Shown here: piece by piece, positions 25,193 through 32,981 of the stretch | Layout: each line of letters begins with the position of its first letter | Numbering within the stretch: the stretch's first letter is position 1 | Assembly (NCBI RefSeq): GCF_024345835.1 | Contig: NZ_JAGQBW010000003.1 | Coordinates: forward strand, 124,001 to 188,000 | DNA: 64,000 nt | Reading direction: 5' to 3' | Origin: Synechococcus sp. HJ21-Hayes | Lineage (GTDB): Bacteria > Cyanobacteriota > Cyanobacteriia > PCC-6307 > Cyanobiaceae | The notes under the pieces: model-generated | Database searches by the model: none | What the model was told of the DNA's origin: nothing | The model's input: only the letters and a program-made list of their open reading frames with translations | Translations under genes and position numbers: made by a program

Positions 25193-25465
25193 ATGCAACA
25201 GCAGCCGCGCTCCCCCTTTCAGCCGATTCGCTGGCTGCATCAGCTGGCTGGACTGATGGCACAGGTGTCTCAGGCTGAGCGCCTCAAGGCCAGTGATGAC
25301 AGCCTGCGGGCCCGGCGCCTACGCCAGCGCATGGCCCTGGCGCAACGGGTGCTCGACCCTCTGCCCCAACCGCTGCAGAGTGAAGCCTGGGCAGAGCAGG
25401 TGGTGTGGACAGGGCTGCGCTGGGGAGGCCTGGGCCTGCTTCTGGCGGTGTGGCTGAAGCGTTGA
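25193..25465 (+). CDS. Small protein with C-terminal membrane helix
   Basis: The 90-residue product begins MQQQPRSPFQPIRWLHQL, has a basic helical middle (ERLKASDDSLRARRLRQRM) and ends with a single membrane segment GLRWGGLGLLLAVWLKR. It looks like a tail-anchored peripheral membrane protein of unknown function. The ATG at 25193 lies 51 bases from the start of the divergent gene. No family is recognised, and existence rests on an intact frame, a plausible architecture and placement. Confidence 0.55.
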   Translation: MQQQPRSPFQPIRWLHQLAGLMAQVSQAERLKASDDSLRARRLRQRMALAQRVLDPLPQPLQSEAWAEQVVWTGLRWGGLGLLLAVWLKR

Positions 25466-25475
25466 GGCTTGCTGA

Positions 25476-25799
25476 TCAGGCCGGCAGGCGGATGATCGGC
25501 TGCAGCTCTGCGGGCATCAACGGTGTGATCTCTGCTTCGGCGGCGGCACTCTCCAGGGCTGGAGCGCTTGCGGTGTCCGGCAATCCCTGGTTGCGCAGCC
25601 AGGCCTTGTGCAGCGCCCGGCGCCGCTGGTCTTCCGCCAACACAAGGCGGTCCGCCGCGGCGGTGGGGCTTTCACCCGGCTGCACGGGGGTGCGCAGGCA
25701 GATGCCAAAACCATGGGCCTCCACCTGCACCCGGCCTTCCATGAACACCGTCTGAAAGGTCCAGCCGGCGAGCCAACGGACGCTGAACGGATTTGCCAT
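25476..25799 (-). CDS. Hypothetical protein, unknown
   Basis: The 107-residue product begins MANPFSVRWLAGWTFQTVFMEGRVQVEA in two recognisable pieces, then GFGICLRTPVQPGESPTAAADRLVLAEDQRRRALHKAWL in order, a soluble beta-then-helix layout. I do not recognise the family. The ATG at 25799 is chosen over one eight codons upstream. The gene converges with the small membrane protein gene at 25193-25465, leaving ten bases between them. Confidence 0.62.
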   Translation of the reverse strand: MANPFSVRWLAGWTFQTVFMEGRVQVEAHGFGICLRTPVQPGESPTAAADRLVLAEDQRRRALHKAWLRNQGLPDTASAPALESAAAEAEITPLMPAELQPIIRLPA

Positions 25800-25858
25800 T
25801 CCGACCGCTGAGAGTTCGCACAACCCTATTGAGCTGGTGGGCCGGCGGATGGCCTATG

Positions 25859-26914
25859 TCAGGGCTTGATGGCGCTCCACACCCGCGTCATCAGATGGGA
25901 CTCGGCCCGGATGCCTGTAAAACCGGCGGCCTGGAGCCTGGCTTCGATGTCGTCGCCGATGTAGTCGCGGTAGTAGGGCTCGTGGAACACGCGCCTGAAG
26001 TTCTCCATCGCCGGCTGGAACTGGGGGGAATCCGCCATCTGTACTGAATCAGCCAGCACCACAACGCCGCCAGGCTCCAGCACGCGGAAGCAGTCGGCCA
26101 AAACGTTCTGACGGGCCTCACCCGGCAACTCATGCAGCAGGAACACACAGGTGATGCCCTGCATGCTGCCCTCGGCGAAGGGCATCGCCTCGCCATTGCC
26201 CTGCACCAGTTGGGGCAGTTCGTTGGGGAGCTGACTGAGCCAGCGGTTGGCCTGACGCAGGTAGGCAGGAGAGAGATCCAGGCCCACGAGCTGGGCCTGG
26301 GGAAGGGCTGCCCGCACTTGCCGCAGGGTCCGGCCCGTGCCGGTGGCCACATCCAACACCCGCAGCTGGCTTGGGCTGCGATCGCTGAAGCGCTTCAGGC
26401 CCTGGATCAGGGGTTTGATCACCCGTCTCCGCATCGGTTCAGCGGTGCCGTTGAACAGGATCTCCACCTGCAGGTCGTAGAGCGAGGCCGAGTGGTCGCT
26501 CAGGTAGCCGTCGGTTTGGTGGTGGAAGTTCTGCAGGTAGTAGTCGGGGTAATCGTCGCGATTGATCTCCTGGGGCAGGTCATTCACGTTCCGCTCGCTG
26601 CGCCGGCTCCAGGTGGAGGGCATGTCGAGCCAAACAAGCGGATAGCGGCTGGCCCATTCCAGCCATGGGGCGTCGAACAGAAGGGATGTGGGGTAGAGAC
26701 CCTGTTCGGCCTCCTGCCAGTCGGTATCCAGAAGGCGGCTATGGGCGGCCTGCAGGTCGGCGAGCATCCGCGCTGGCACTGGCACCGTTTTCGGAGACCC
26801 CTCGGGAGCGAACACCTCCATCAACTTGGTGCTCACTTCCTTGTGGGCAAGCCCCACCAGGCTCTTGCCCTGTTGCAGGGTCTGGTAAGCCAGCCGGGTT
26901 ACGGGATCCGCCAT
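25859..26914 (-). CDS. SAM-dependent methyltransferase
   Basis: The 351-residue product has a class I methyltransferase domain in its C-terminal half: motif I VLDVATGTGRTLRQV, motif II-like LVGLDLSPAYLRQAN, and later ITCVFLLHELPGEARQNVL and VLEPGGVVVLADSVQ, resembling the UbiE/COQ5 group. The N-terminal 170 residues (ADPVTRLAYQTLQQGKSL and NRDDYPDYYLQNFHHQTDGYLS) are characteristic of a cyanobacterial and plastid subgroup. The substrate is unknown. The ATG at 26914 is preferred to a TTG one codon earlier. Confidence 0.86.
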   Translation of the reverse strand: MADPVTRLAYQTLQQGKSLVGLAHKEVSTKLMEVFAPEGSPKTVPVPARMLADLQAAHSRLLDTDWQEAEQGLYPTSLLFDAPWLEWASRYPLVWLDMPSTWSRRSERNVNDLPQEINRDDYPDYYLQNFHHQTDGYLSDHSASLYDLQVEILFNGTAEPMRRRVIKPLIQGLKRFSDRSPSQLRVLDVATGTGRTLRQVRAALPQAQLVGLDLSPAYLRQANRWLSQLPNELPQLVQGNGEAMPFAEGSMQGITCVFLLHELPGEARQNVLADCFRVLEPGGVVVLADSVQMADSPQFQPAMENFRRVFHEPYYRDYIGDDIEARLQAAGFTGIRAESHLMTRVWSAIKP

Positions 26915-27099
26915 CAATCGCAGGTGTGCGCATCTATGGAATCCATTCCAGCGGATTCAAGGCTGGCCCGTGGACGATCCCAGGGCTCGCCCGGCACTGA
27001 ACGTCGGTATCAACTTGAACCCAGATCAAGAATCATGGACCGGGGCTCAGCCTGGTAGCAACGGCTACAGAATGAATCCATCAGCGAACCTCGAACCCC

Positions 27100-27348
27100 A
27101 TGGATGCTCCGCGTCCTTCCCCCGAACTCCCGATGTCTGGATGGCATAGCGAGCCCAGTTATGTGGCCTGGGTGCGGGCGCGGCAGCAGCAGGCCCGACG
27201 TCGCGCGGCCCTGCTCTCCACGCTTGTCGCCCACGCGGATCCCAGTGAAGCCGCCGACAACCACGGCCAGGCCGTGGCCTGGGCAGAACAACATGCCCAG
27301 GCCAAGCGTTTGCACGACAGCGCCATGGCCCAGCTCCGCCACGGCTGA
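27100..27348 (+). CDS. Hypothetical small protein
   Basis: The 82-residue product begins MDAPRPSPELPMSGWHSEPS and continues as one predicted alanine-, glutamine- and arginine-rich helix (WVRARQQQARRRAALLSTL and AWAEQHAQAKRLHDSAMAQL). No domain or function is recognised. It converges on glnA, 30 bases away. The 185 bases upstream (26915-27099) hold no gene or clear structure that I can see. Confidence 0.55.
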   Translation: MDAPRPSPELPMSGWHSEPSYVAWVRARQQQARRRAALLSTLVAHADPSEAADNHGQAVAWAEQHAQAKRLHDSAMAQLRHG

Positions 27349-27378
27349 GGCCGGCGGGAGCTGGGCTCAGCGGCGGAC

Positions 27379-28797
27379 TCAGGCGTCGTAGTACATGGTG
27401 AATTCGTGGGGGTGGGGCCTCTGGCGCAGTTGCTGCACCTCCTCGTACTTCATTGAAATCCAGTTGTCGATGAAGTCCTCGGTGAACACACCCCCGGCCA
27501 GCAAGTAGTCCTTGTCAGCCTTGAGGGCCTCCAGAGCGCCATTCAGTGAGGCCGGCACCGTGGAGATCTTGGCGAGCTCCTCAGCCGAGAGTTCGAACAG
27601 GTCCACGTCCGTGCCATCACCCGGGTCGATCTGGTTCTTGATGCCATCGATGCCGGCCATCAACATGGCGGCGAAGCCAAGGTAGGGGTTCGAGAGGGCG
27701 TCGCCGGAACGGAACTCCAGGCGCTTGGCCTTGGGGTTCATGCCGGTGAGCGGGATGCGCACGGCGGCGGAGCGGTTGCCCTGGGAGTACACCAGGTTCA
27801 CCGGCGCCTCGAAGCCAGGCACCAGGCGCTTGTAGCTGTTGGTGGTGGGGTTGGTGAAGGCCAGGAAGCTGGGGGCGTGTTTCAGCAGGCCGCCGATGTA
27901 CCAGCGGGCGGTCTGGGAGAGGTTGGCGTAGGTGCCCTCACCCCAGAACAGGGGTTGGCCGCCTTTCCAGAGGCTCTGGTGCACATGCATGCCGCTGCCG
28001 TTATCGGCAAACACGGGCTTGGGCATGAACGTGGCGGTCTTGCCGTACTTCTTGGCAACGTTGCGCACCACGTATTTGTAGATCATCACGTTGTCGGCCG
28101 CGCTGATCAGCTCGGCGAACTTGATGCCGAGTTCGTGCTGGGCCGTGGCCACCTCGTGGTGCTGTTTCTCAATGGGAACACCCAGGGCGCCCATGGTGAG
28201 CAGCATTTCGCTGCGGATGTCCTGAAGGGTGTCGTTCGGAGCGACAGGGAAGTAACCCTCCTTCAGTTGGATCTTGTAGGCCAGGTTGCCGCCCTCCTCG
28301 AGGCGGTCGTTGTTCCAGGGCGCCTCGATCGAATCAACGCTGTAGAAGCTGGAGCCATTGGCGCTCTTGTAGCGCACGTCATCGAAGATGAAGAACTCCG
28401 GCTCAGGTCCGAAGTAGGCGGTGTCGGCCAGGCCTGTCGAAGCCAGGTAGCCCAGGGCTTTCTGGGCCAGGGCCCGCGGGCAGCGGGAGTAGGGCTCACC
28501 GCTGCGGGGTTCCTGGATCGAACAGATCAGGCTGAGGGTTTTGTGGCTGTAGAAGGGGTCAATCCAGGCGGTGTTCGGATCCGGCACCATCGCCATATCC
28601 GATTCATTGATGGCCTTCCAGCCCCGGATAGACGATCCATCAAAAGCCACGCCTTCACTGAACGCGGCCTCGTCGATCAGGTCCTCGCACACGGTGAGGT
28701 GTTGCCACTTGCCGTGGAGGTCCACGAACTTGAGGTCAACGAGTTCGATGCCCTCGTCCTTGATCTGACGGAGGACGTCCTGGGCGGTTTTGGCCAT
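27379..28797 (-). CDS. glnA: Glutamine synthetase, type I
   Basis: GlnA condenses ammonium and glutamate to glutamine, the entry point of nitrogen. The 472-residue product is full length for the dodecameric GSI. Visible motifs include FDGSSIRGW, the catalytic [11 protein letters not shown]-type segment ([15 protein letters not shown] in part), [20 protein letters not shown] and NRSAAVRIP, and [20 protein letters not shown]. In cyanobacteria this enzyme is controlled by NtcA at transcription and by small inactivating factors. A canonical NtcA-type promoter lies upstream (28854-28895). It is divergent from apcF. Confidence 0.98.
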   Translation of the reverse strand: MAKTAQDVLRQIKDEGIELVDLKFVDLHGKWQHLTVCEDLIDEAAFSEGVAFDGSSIRGWKAINESDMAMVPDPNTAWIDPFYSHKTLSLICSIQEPRSGEPYSRCPRALAQKALGYLASTGLADTAYFGPEPEFFIFDDVRYKSANGSSFYSVDSIEAPWNNDRLEEGGNLAYKIQLKEGYFPVAPNDTLQDIRSEMLLTMGALGVPIEKQHHEVATAQHELGIKFAELISAADNVMIYKYVVRNVAKKYGKTATFMPKPVFADNGSGMHVHQSLWKGGQPLFWGEGTYANLSQTARWYIGGLLKHAPSFLAFTNPTTNSYKRLVPGFEAPVNLVYSQGNRSAAVRIPLTGMNPKAKRLEFRSGDALSNPYLGFAAMLMAGIDGIKNQIDPGDGTDVDLFELSAEELAKISTVPASLNGALEALKADKDYLLAGGVFTEDFIDNWISMKYEEVQQLRQRPHPHEFTMYYDA

Positions 28798-28853
28798 GAC
28801 GTGATCGGGTGGAGGCTGAACGGTGATGCCCGCCTGGAACCGGGCGTCGCGGG

Positions 28854-28895
28854 ACCGTACGGATCAACAGGTGCCCACTGTGTATCCGGTGTAAC
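28854..28895 (-). promoter_or_regulatory. NtcA-activated (class II) promoter of glnA
   Basis: On the minus strand, GTTACACCGGATAC at 28895-28882 matches the NtcA consensus GTA-N8-TAC at five of six positions. Exactly 22 bases later is TACGGT (28859-28854), a TAN3T -10 element. NtcA site, N22 spacer and -10 box are the canonical layout of NtcA-activated cyanobacterial promoters, where NtcA replaces the -35. The inferred transcript would have a leader of about 50 bases before the glnA ATG. Confidence 0.75.
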
Positions 28896-28947
28896 CAAAA
28901 ATGCGGTGGCAGGAGGCTGGCGCTTGCGTAACCGTTTCTGTCAGATT

Positions 28948-28985
28948 CGCCAGATCGATCGTCGGGCAAGGGATCTGGCGGTTTT
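28948..28985 (+). terminator. Terminator-like hairpin in the glnA-apcF gap
   Basis: CGCCAGATC (28948-28956) and GATCTGGCG (28972-28980) form a perfect nine-base-pair stem with a 15-base loop, followed at once by GTTTT. On the plus strand this resembles an intrinsic terminator 43 bases upstream of the apcF ATG. It could be an attenuator in an apcF leader or the end of a short RNA from the divergent region. A TACGTT (28993-28998) just after it could be a separate apcF -10. Confidence 0.5.
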
Positions 28986-29027
28986 CAGGTGCTACGTTCC
29001 GGCTCAGGTGCGTCGATCCTTCACGCC

Positions 29028-29558
29028 ATGCGCGATGCCATCACCGGTCTGATTGGTCGGTACGACCAGCTCGGGCGCTATTTCGATCGCGAGGCGATCG
29101 ACCGCGTGGCCACGTATTACTCCCAGTCCGCCGTTCGCCTGGCCGCCGTTGAGTTGATCAATCGCGAAGCCGCTGAGATCGTGCGGGAGGCCAGCCAACG
29201 CCTCTGGCAGGCCGATCCGGAGCTGCTGCTGCCCGGTGGCAACGCCTATACAACGCGTCGCTGGGCGGCCTGCCTGCGCGATATGGACTATTTCCTCCGC
29301 TATGCCAGCTACGCCCTTGTGGCTGACGACAGCACCATCCTCAATGAGCGGGTGCTGAACGGCCTGGACGACACTTACAAGAGCCTGGGTGTGCCCACCG
29401 GCCCCACTGTCCGCAGCATCGCCCTCATGGCCGATGTGGTCTGCGAAAAGCTGGCGGATGCCGGCCTGGCGGACGGCGCCACCCTCAACACCGTTGTGCG
29501 GGCTCCGTTCGAGCACCTCTGCCGCGGCCTGGCCGACACCAACGTGCGGGCCCGCTGA
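29028..29558 (+). CDS. apcF: Allophycocyanin beta-18 subunit (ApcF)
   Basis: ApcF is a minor beta-type subunit of the phycobilisome core, placed near the terminal emitter. The 176-residue product begins MRDAITGLIGRYDQLGRYFD. Cys82, in RRWAACLRDMDYFLRY, is the phycocyanobilin attachment site, and Asn72 (GGNAYTT) is the position methylated in beta-type phycobiliproteins. It is slightly longer than the usual 169 residues, with an extra C-terminal tail ending TNVRAR. The ATG at 29028 fits the family. It is the usual arrangement that apcF lies apart from apcABC. Confidence 0.94.
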   Translation: MRDAITGLIGRYDQLGRYFDREAIDRVATYYSQSAVRLAAVELINREAAEIVREASQRLWQADPELLLPGGNAYTTRRWAACLRDMDYFLRYASYALVADDSTILNERVLNGLDDTYKSLGVPTGPTVRSIALMADVVCEKLADAGLADGATLNTVVRAPFEHLCRGLADTNVRAR

Positions 29559-29606
29559 GGCTCCCACCGCTACGTAGGCTCCACTCCATCTGATCTGACC
29601 CAGGCC

Positions 29607-30797
29607 TTGGCTTCCATCACCACCCCCGTGTCCGATCGGCACCGTCTCCAGCTCGGCCCGATCGACACGCCGGATCGTCTGTTGCTGGGACCAGGCCCCT
29701 CGAATGCTCACCCCACGGTGTTGCAGGCCCTGAGCCGCACCCCGATCGGTCACCTGGACCCCCTCTACGTCGCCCTGATGGGCGAAGTGCAGGAGCTGCT
29801 GCGTTACGTGTGGCAAACCGACAACCGCCTCACCTTGCCCATGAGTGGCACGGGCAGCGCGGCCATGGAGGCCACCATCGCCAACATGGTGGAGCCCGGT
29901 GACTCCGTGCTGGTGGCCGTAAAGGGCTATTTCGGCCTGCGTCTCCAGGACATGGCCGGCCGCTACCGGGCCGAGGTTCACACCATTGAGAAGCCTTGGG
30001 GCGAAGCCTTCAGCCTCGAGGAGATTGAAGCCGGATTGAAGCAGCACCGCCCCAAGATCCTGGCAATGGTGCATGCCGAAACCTCCACCGGCGTCTGCCA
30101 GCCCATGGATGGCATCGGCGACCTTTGCCGCCAGTACGACTGCCTGCTGCTGCTGGACACCGTGACCTCCCTCGGTGCGGTGCCCCTCTATCTGGACGAC
30201 TGGAAGGTGGATCTCGCCTACAGCTGCAGCCAGAAGGGTCTCAGCTGTCCCCCTGGCCTCGGCCCCTTCACCATGGGTCCCCGGGCGGAAGAGAAGCTGG
30301 CGAACCGCCAGGGCAAGGTGCCCAACTGGTATCTGGATGTGAGCCTGCTGAACCAGTACTGGGGCAGCGATCGCGTGTACCACCACACCGCACCGGTGAA
30401 CATGAACTTCGGCATGCGCGAGGCCCTGCGCCTGATCGCCGAGGAAGGCCTGGAGGCCGTCTGGGCTCGTCACCGAGCCTGTGCTGAGCGCCTCTGGGCT
30501 GGCCTCGAGCGCCTCGGCCTGGAGCCCCACGTGCCCTATGCCCTGCGGCTGCCCACCCTCACCACGGTGCGCATCCCGGAGGGGGTGGATGGCAAGGCCT
30601 TCAGCCTGCACCTACTCAACAAGCACGGCATCGAAGTGGGCGGCGGCCTCGGTGTCCTGGCCGGCAAGGTGTGGCGGATCGGCCTGATGGGCTACAACAG
30701 CCGCGAGGAGAATGTGGATCTGCTGCTCAACCTTCTGGAGCAGGAGCTGCCGGCCTTCCGTTCCGCCGCTCCCGTTGCTGCTGCCGCCGCTGCCTGA
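29607..30797 (+). CDS. Alanine/serine-glyoxylate aminotransferase family enzyme
   Basis: The 396-residue PLP enzyme belongs to the class V group that includes alanine-glyoxylate and serine-glyoxylate aminotransferases, which handle glyoxylate from photorespiration. The glycine-rich PMSGTGSAAMEAT binds the cofactor, Asp184 sits in LLLDTVTSLG and Lys210 in YSCSQKGLSCPPG should form the Schiff base. The start is a TTG at 29607 that fits the family N-terminus (SDRHRLQLGPIDTPDRLLL shown in part); a GTG at codon 8 is the alternative. The C-terminus is a run of alanines that overlaps tadA on the other strand by 71 bases. Confidence 0.9.
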   Translation: MASITTPVSDRHRLQLGPIDTPDRLLLGPGPSNAHPTVLQALSRTPIGHLDPLYVALMGEVQELLRYVWQTDNRLTLPMSGTGSAAMEATIANMVEPGDSVLVAVKGYFGLRLQDMAGRYRAEVHTIEKPWGEAFSLEEIEAGLKQHRPKILAMVHAETSTGVCQPMDGIGDLCRQYDCLLLLDTVTSLGAVPLYLDDWKVDLAYSCSQKGLSCPPGLGPFTMGPRAEEKLANRQGKVPNWYLDVSLLNQYWGSDRVYHHTAPVNMNFGMREALRLIAEEGLEAVWARHRACAERLWAGLERLGLEPHVPYALRLPTLTTVRIPEGVDGKAFSLHLLNKHGIEVGGGLGVLAGKVWRIGLMGYNSREENVDLLLNLLEQELPAFRSAAPVAAAAAA

Positions 30798-31212
30798 ACC
30801 AGCGCTCCAGCTGTAACCCACAATCCTGGGCTCGGGTGCCTGCCACCACCTGCATGTGGTGATGGGCACTCGGGTGCTCGGCCAGATCCAGGCAACCTCC
30901 AAGGGCACCCCGCTTGGCGTCGCTGGCGCCGAATACCACCCGCCCCATGCGCGCCTGCACCAGGGCACCGGCACACATGGGGCAGGGCTCCAGGGTTACC
31001 AGCAGGGTGCAATCGTTGAAGCGCCAGTCCTGGCGTAAGCGGGCCGCCTGTTGTAAGGCCACCAGTTCCGCATGGCCCAGCGGGTTCTGGTCGTGCTCTC
31101 GCCGGTTGCTGCCCCAGCCGATGGCCCGGCCCTGGGCATCCAACACAACCGCGGCCACGGGTATCTCTCCGTCGGCACCCACCTGGGCTGCGCGGCGCAG
31201 TAACCGCTCCAT
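30727..31212 (-). CDS. tadA: tRNA-specific adenosine deaminase TadA
   Basis: TadA converts the wobble adenosine of tRNA-Arg(ACG) to inosine. The 161-residue product has the deaminase zinc and proton-shuttle residues His48 and Glu50 (HAEL) and Cys77 and Cys80 (PCPMC), and the conserved GCLDLAEHPSAHHHMQV segment. The ATG at 31212 is the first good start; the open frame continues far upstream, antisense to the PLP decarboxylase, without family similarity. A few upstream residues could belong if a CTG start were used. The C-terminal tail is arginine- and glutamine-rich. Confidence 0.93.
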   Translation of the reverse strand: MERLLRRAAQVGADGEIPVAAVVLDAQGRAIGWGSNRREHDQNPLGHAELVALQQAARLRQDWRFNDCTLLVTLEPCPMCAGALVQARMGRVVFGASDAKRGALGGCLDLAEHPSAHHHMQVVAGTRAQDCGLQLERWFRQRRQQQRERRNGRPAAPAPEG

Positions 31213-31269
31213 CCAGGCCTGATCCAGCTGGCAGGTGGGGCTCAGGGGGCTGCGGCGGCTGCCCTGAGA

Positions 31270-32748
31270 TTGCCAGCTCCCCGGACTCGGGACCACGGGG
31301 CGAGAGGATGGGGGGCCCTTGATGCCTGGCCATTGGCTCCAGCTCCCCAGCCCGAGCCCTCCCTCGCCCTGGCGGCCTTCCCCGATCCCACCACGGCGGA
31401 TCCGGCCCTGGCGGCTTTCCTGCACCGGGCCAGTGATCAACTCTGCCGCTGGTGGGCCAGCGCGGCGGAGCGCCCCCCATTGCCAGCCTTGAGTGTGCTG
31501 CCGGAAGTGGCTCCCCACGGCGTCGGCCTCCCGGTGGACACCCTGCTGGCTGATCTGCAGCTGGTGATGGATGGTGCCTACAACCCCTGCCATCCCGGTG
31601 CCATGGCGCACCTGGACCCGCCGCCGCTCACGGCCTCGGTGGCGGCCGACCTGATCTGCGCCGGTCTGAACAACAATCTGCTGGCCGAGGAGTTGTCGCC
31701 CAGCCTGTCGCGCCTGGAGCGCAGCCTCACCGGTTGGCTGGCCCAGAGCCTTGGCCTTGGCTCTCAGGCAGGTGGTGTGGCAGCCAGCGGCGGCAGCCTC
31801 AGCAACCTGATGGCCCTTGTGGTGGCGCGTCATCAGGCCGCATTGCAGGGTTGTGCCGATGCGGTGGTGCTGTGCAGTGCCGATGCCCATGTGTCCATTG
31901 CCAAGGCGTTGGCGGTGATGGGCCTGCCGCCCCAGGCCCTGCAGCCCCTCGCCCTCAACGGGCAGGGCCAGCTGGATGTGGCGGCCCTGGCCCAGGCGCT
32001 TGAGCAGCACGCCCGTCAGGGCCAGCCGGTGTTGGCCGTGGTGGCCACTGCAGGCACCACCGTGCGCGGGGCCGTGGATCCGATTGAGGCCATCGCCCCC
32101 CTCTGCCGCCGCCATGGCGTGTGGCTGCATGTGGACGGAGCCATTGGTGCGGTGTTTGCCCTCAGTGAGCGCCACCGCCAGCGGGTGCCAGGGCTGGGCC
32201 TGGCCGACTCCCTCACGGTGAACCCCCAGAAATTGCTCGGCATCACCAAGACCTCCTCGCTGCTGCTGCTGCGCCAACCGGAGCTGCTGGCCGCCTGCTT
32301 TGCCACGGGGCTCCCCTACATGGAGCCCAGCTGGGCCCAGGCCCACGGCGGTGAGTGCGGCCTGCAGGGCAGCCGCCCAGCCGAGGTGCTCAAGCTGTGG
32401 CTCGGCCTGCGGCAGCTCGGGATGGAGGGCATCGCGGCCGTGCTCGATGGCGCGGTAGCCCGGCGCCAACGGCTGCAGGCCCTGCTGGAGCCTTTGCCTC
32501 TGGATTGTGTGGCCGGGCCGCTGCACCTGCTGGCTTTCACTCCCACGGGAACCACGGCGCTGCAGGCTGAGTTGTGGTCGGCCCTGGCCCGCCAACGCTT
32601 GCTCGACCAGCAGCTGATGCTCTCGCGCCCTCACTACGCTGGCCGCCACCATCTCAAGGCCGTGCTGGGCAACCCCCACACCACGGACACGGAGCTGCTG
32701 GCCACCGCCGCCGTGGTGGAGGCTTCCCTTCTGGAGTTATCAGCATGA
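31270..32748 (+). CDS. PLP-dependent group II decarboxylase family protein
   Basis: The 492-residue product is a group II (glutamate/aromatic amino acid type) decarboxylase. The cofactor region is visible: ASGGSLSNLMAL near 172-183, VATAGTTVRGAVDPIEAI, HVDGAIG with Asp289, and NPQKLLGITKTSS with Lys321 as the likely Schiff-base lysine. The related enzymes act on glutamate, diaminobutyrate, aspartate or aromatic amino acids; I cannot choose among these. The start is an uncertain TTG at 31270, divergent from tadA. Its stop overlaps the next gene by four bases. Confidence 0.87.
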   Translation: MPAPRTRDHGARGWGALDAWPLAPAPQPEPSLALAAFPDPTTADPALAAFLHRASDQLCRWWASAAERPPLPALSVLPEVAPHGVGLPVDTLLADLQLVMDGAYNPCHPGAMAHLDPPPLTASVAADLICAGLNNNLLAEELSPSLSRLERSLTGWLAQSLGLGSQAGGVAASGGSLSNLMALVVARHQAALQGCADAVVLCSADAHVSIAKALAVMGLPPQALQPLALNGQGQLDVAALAQALEQHARQGQPVLAVVATAGTTVRGAVDPIEAIAPLCRRHGVWLHVDGAIGAVFALSERHRQRVPGLGLADSLTVNPQKLLGITKTSSLLLLRQPELLAACFATGLPYMEPSWAQAHGGECGLQGSRPAEVLKLWLGLRQLGMEGIAAVLDGAVARRQRLQALLEPLPLDCVAGPLHLLAFTPTGTTALQAELWSALARQRLLDQQLMLSRPHYAGRHHLKAVLGNPHTTDTELLATAAVVEASLLELSA

Positions 32749-32981
32749 CCGAGCCTTTGAATCCTCCCCAAGGGCAGGCCCGGGGCCGCTGGGTGGCCAT
32801 CGTGACCGGCGCCCTCTCGATCCTGATCGCCATGGCCTATCTGGTGTTGATCACCGTGCTCGACTCCCGCGGACCACTGCTGCCGCCGCCCCCTGAAGCG
32901 CTCGGGCTCAGCGCTGCGGACGCTGGGGGGGCAGTTGCCGCTCCTTCTCCTGGCTTTGCAACGGTTCCACCACCCGACTGA
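32745..32981 (+). CDS. Small single-helix membrane protein, unknown
   Basis: The 78-residue product starts at an ATG overlapping the decarboxylase stop as ATGA. It has a short polar N-terminus, one membrane helix (WVAIVTGALSILIAMAYLVL in the 17-37 region) and a proline-rich tail. The coupling suggests that it is made together with the decarboxylase. No family is recognised. Its 3' end overlaps the convergent GTPase gene by 74 bases. Confidence 0.65.
   Translation: MTEPLNPPQGQARGRWVAIVTGALSILIAMAYLVLITVLDSRGPLLPPPPEALGLSAADAGGAVAAPSPGFATVPPPD

Noticed and set aside
26915-27099. 185-base gap upstream of the hypothetical gene at 27100, inspected for a small RNA or tRNA
   Set aside because: Only weak TTGA/TCAA inverted bits are present; no tRNA arms, terminator or promoter pair could be supported.
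27385-27402. AGTAC half-site near the glnA 3' end as a second LexA box
   Set aside because: The second half is TGAAT rather than GTACT and the position is inside the glnA coding end.
27877-29052. Open frame of 391 codons on the plus strand opposite glnA
   Set aside because: Antisense shadow of glnA running on into the apcF leader; no protein-family signal.
29004-30611. Open frame of 535 codons on the minus strand opposite apcF and the aminotransferase
   Set aside because: Antisense shadow across two conserved genes; low-complexity translation.
31213-32679. Upstream in-frame extension of tadA
   Set aside because: The open frame is antisense to the decarboxylase and lacks similarity to deaminases; TadA is complete from 31212.
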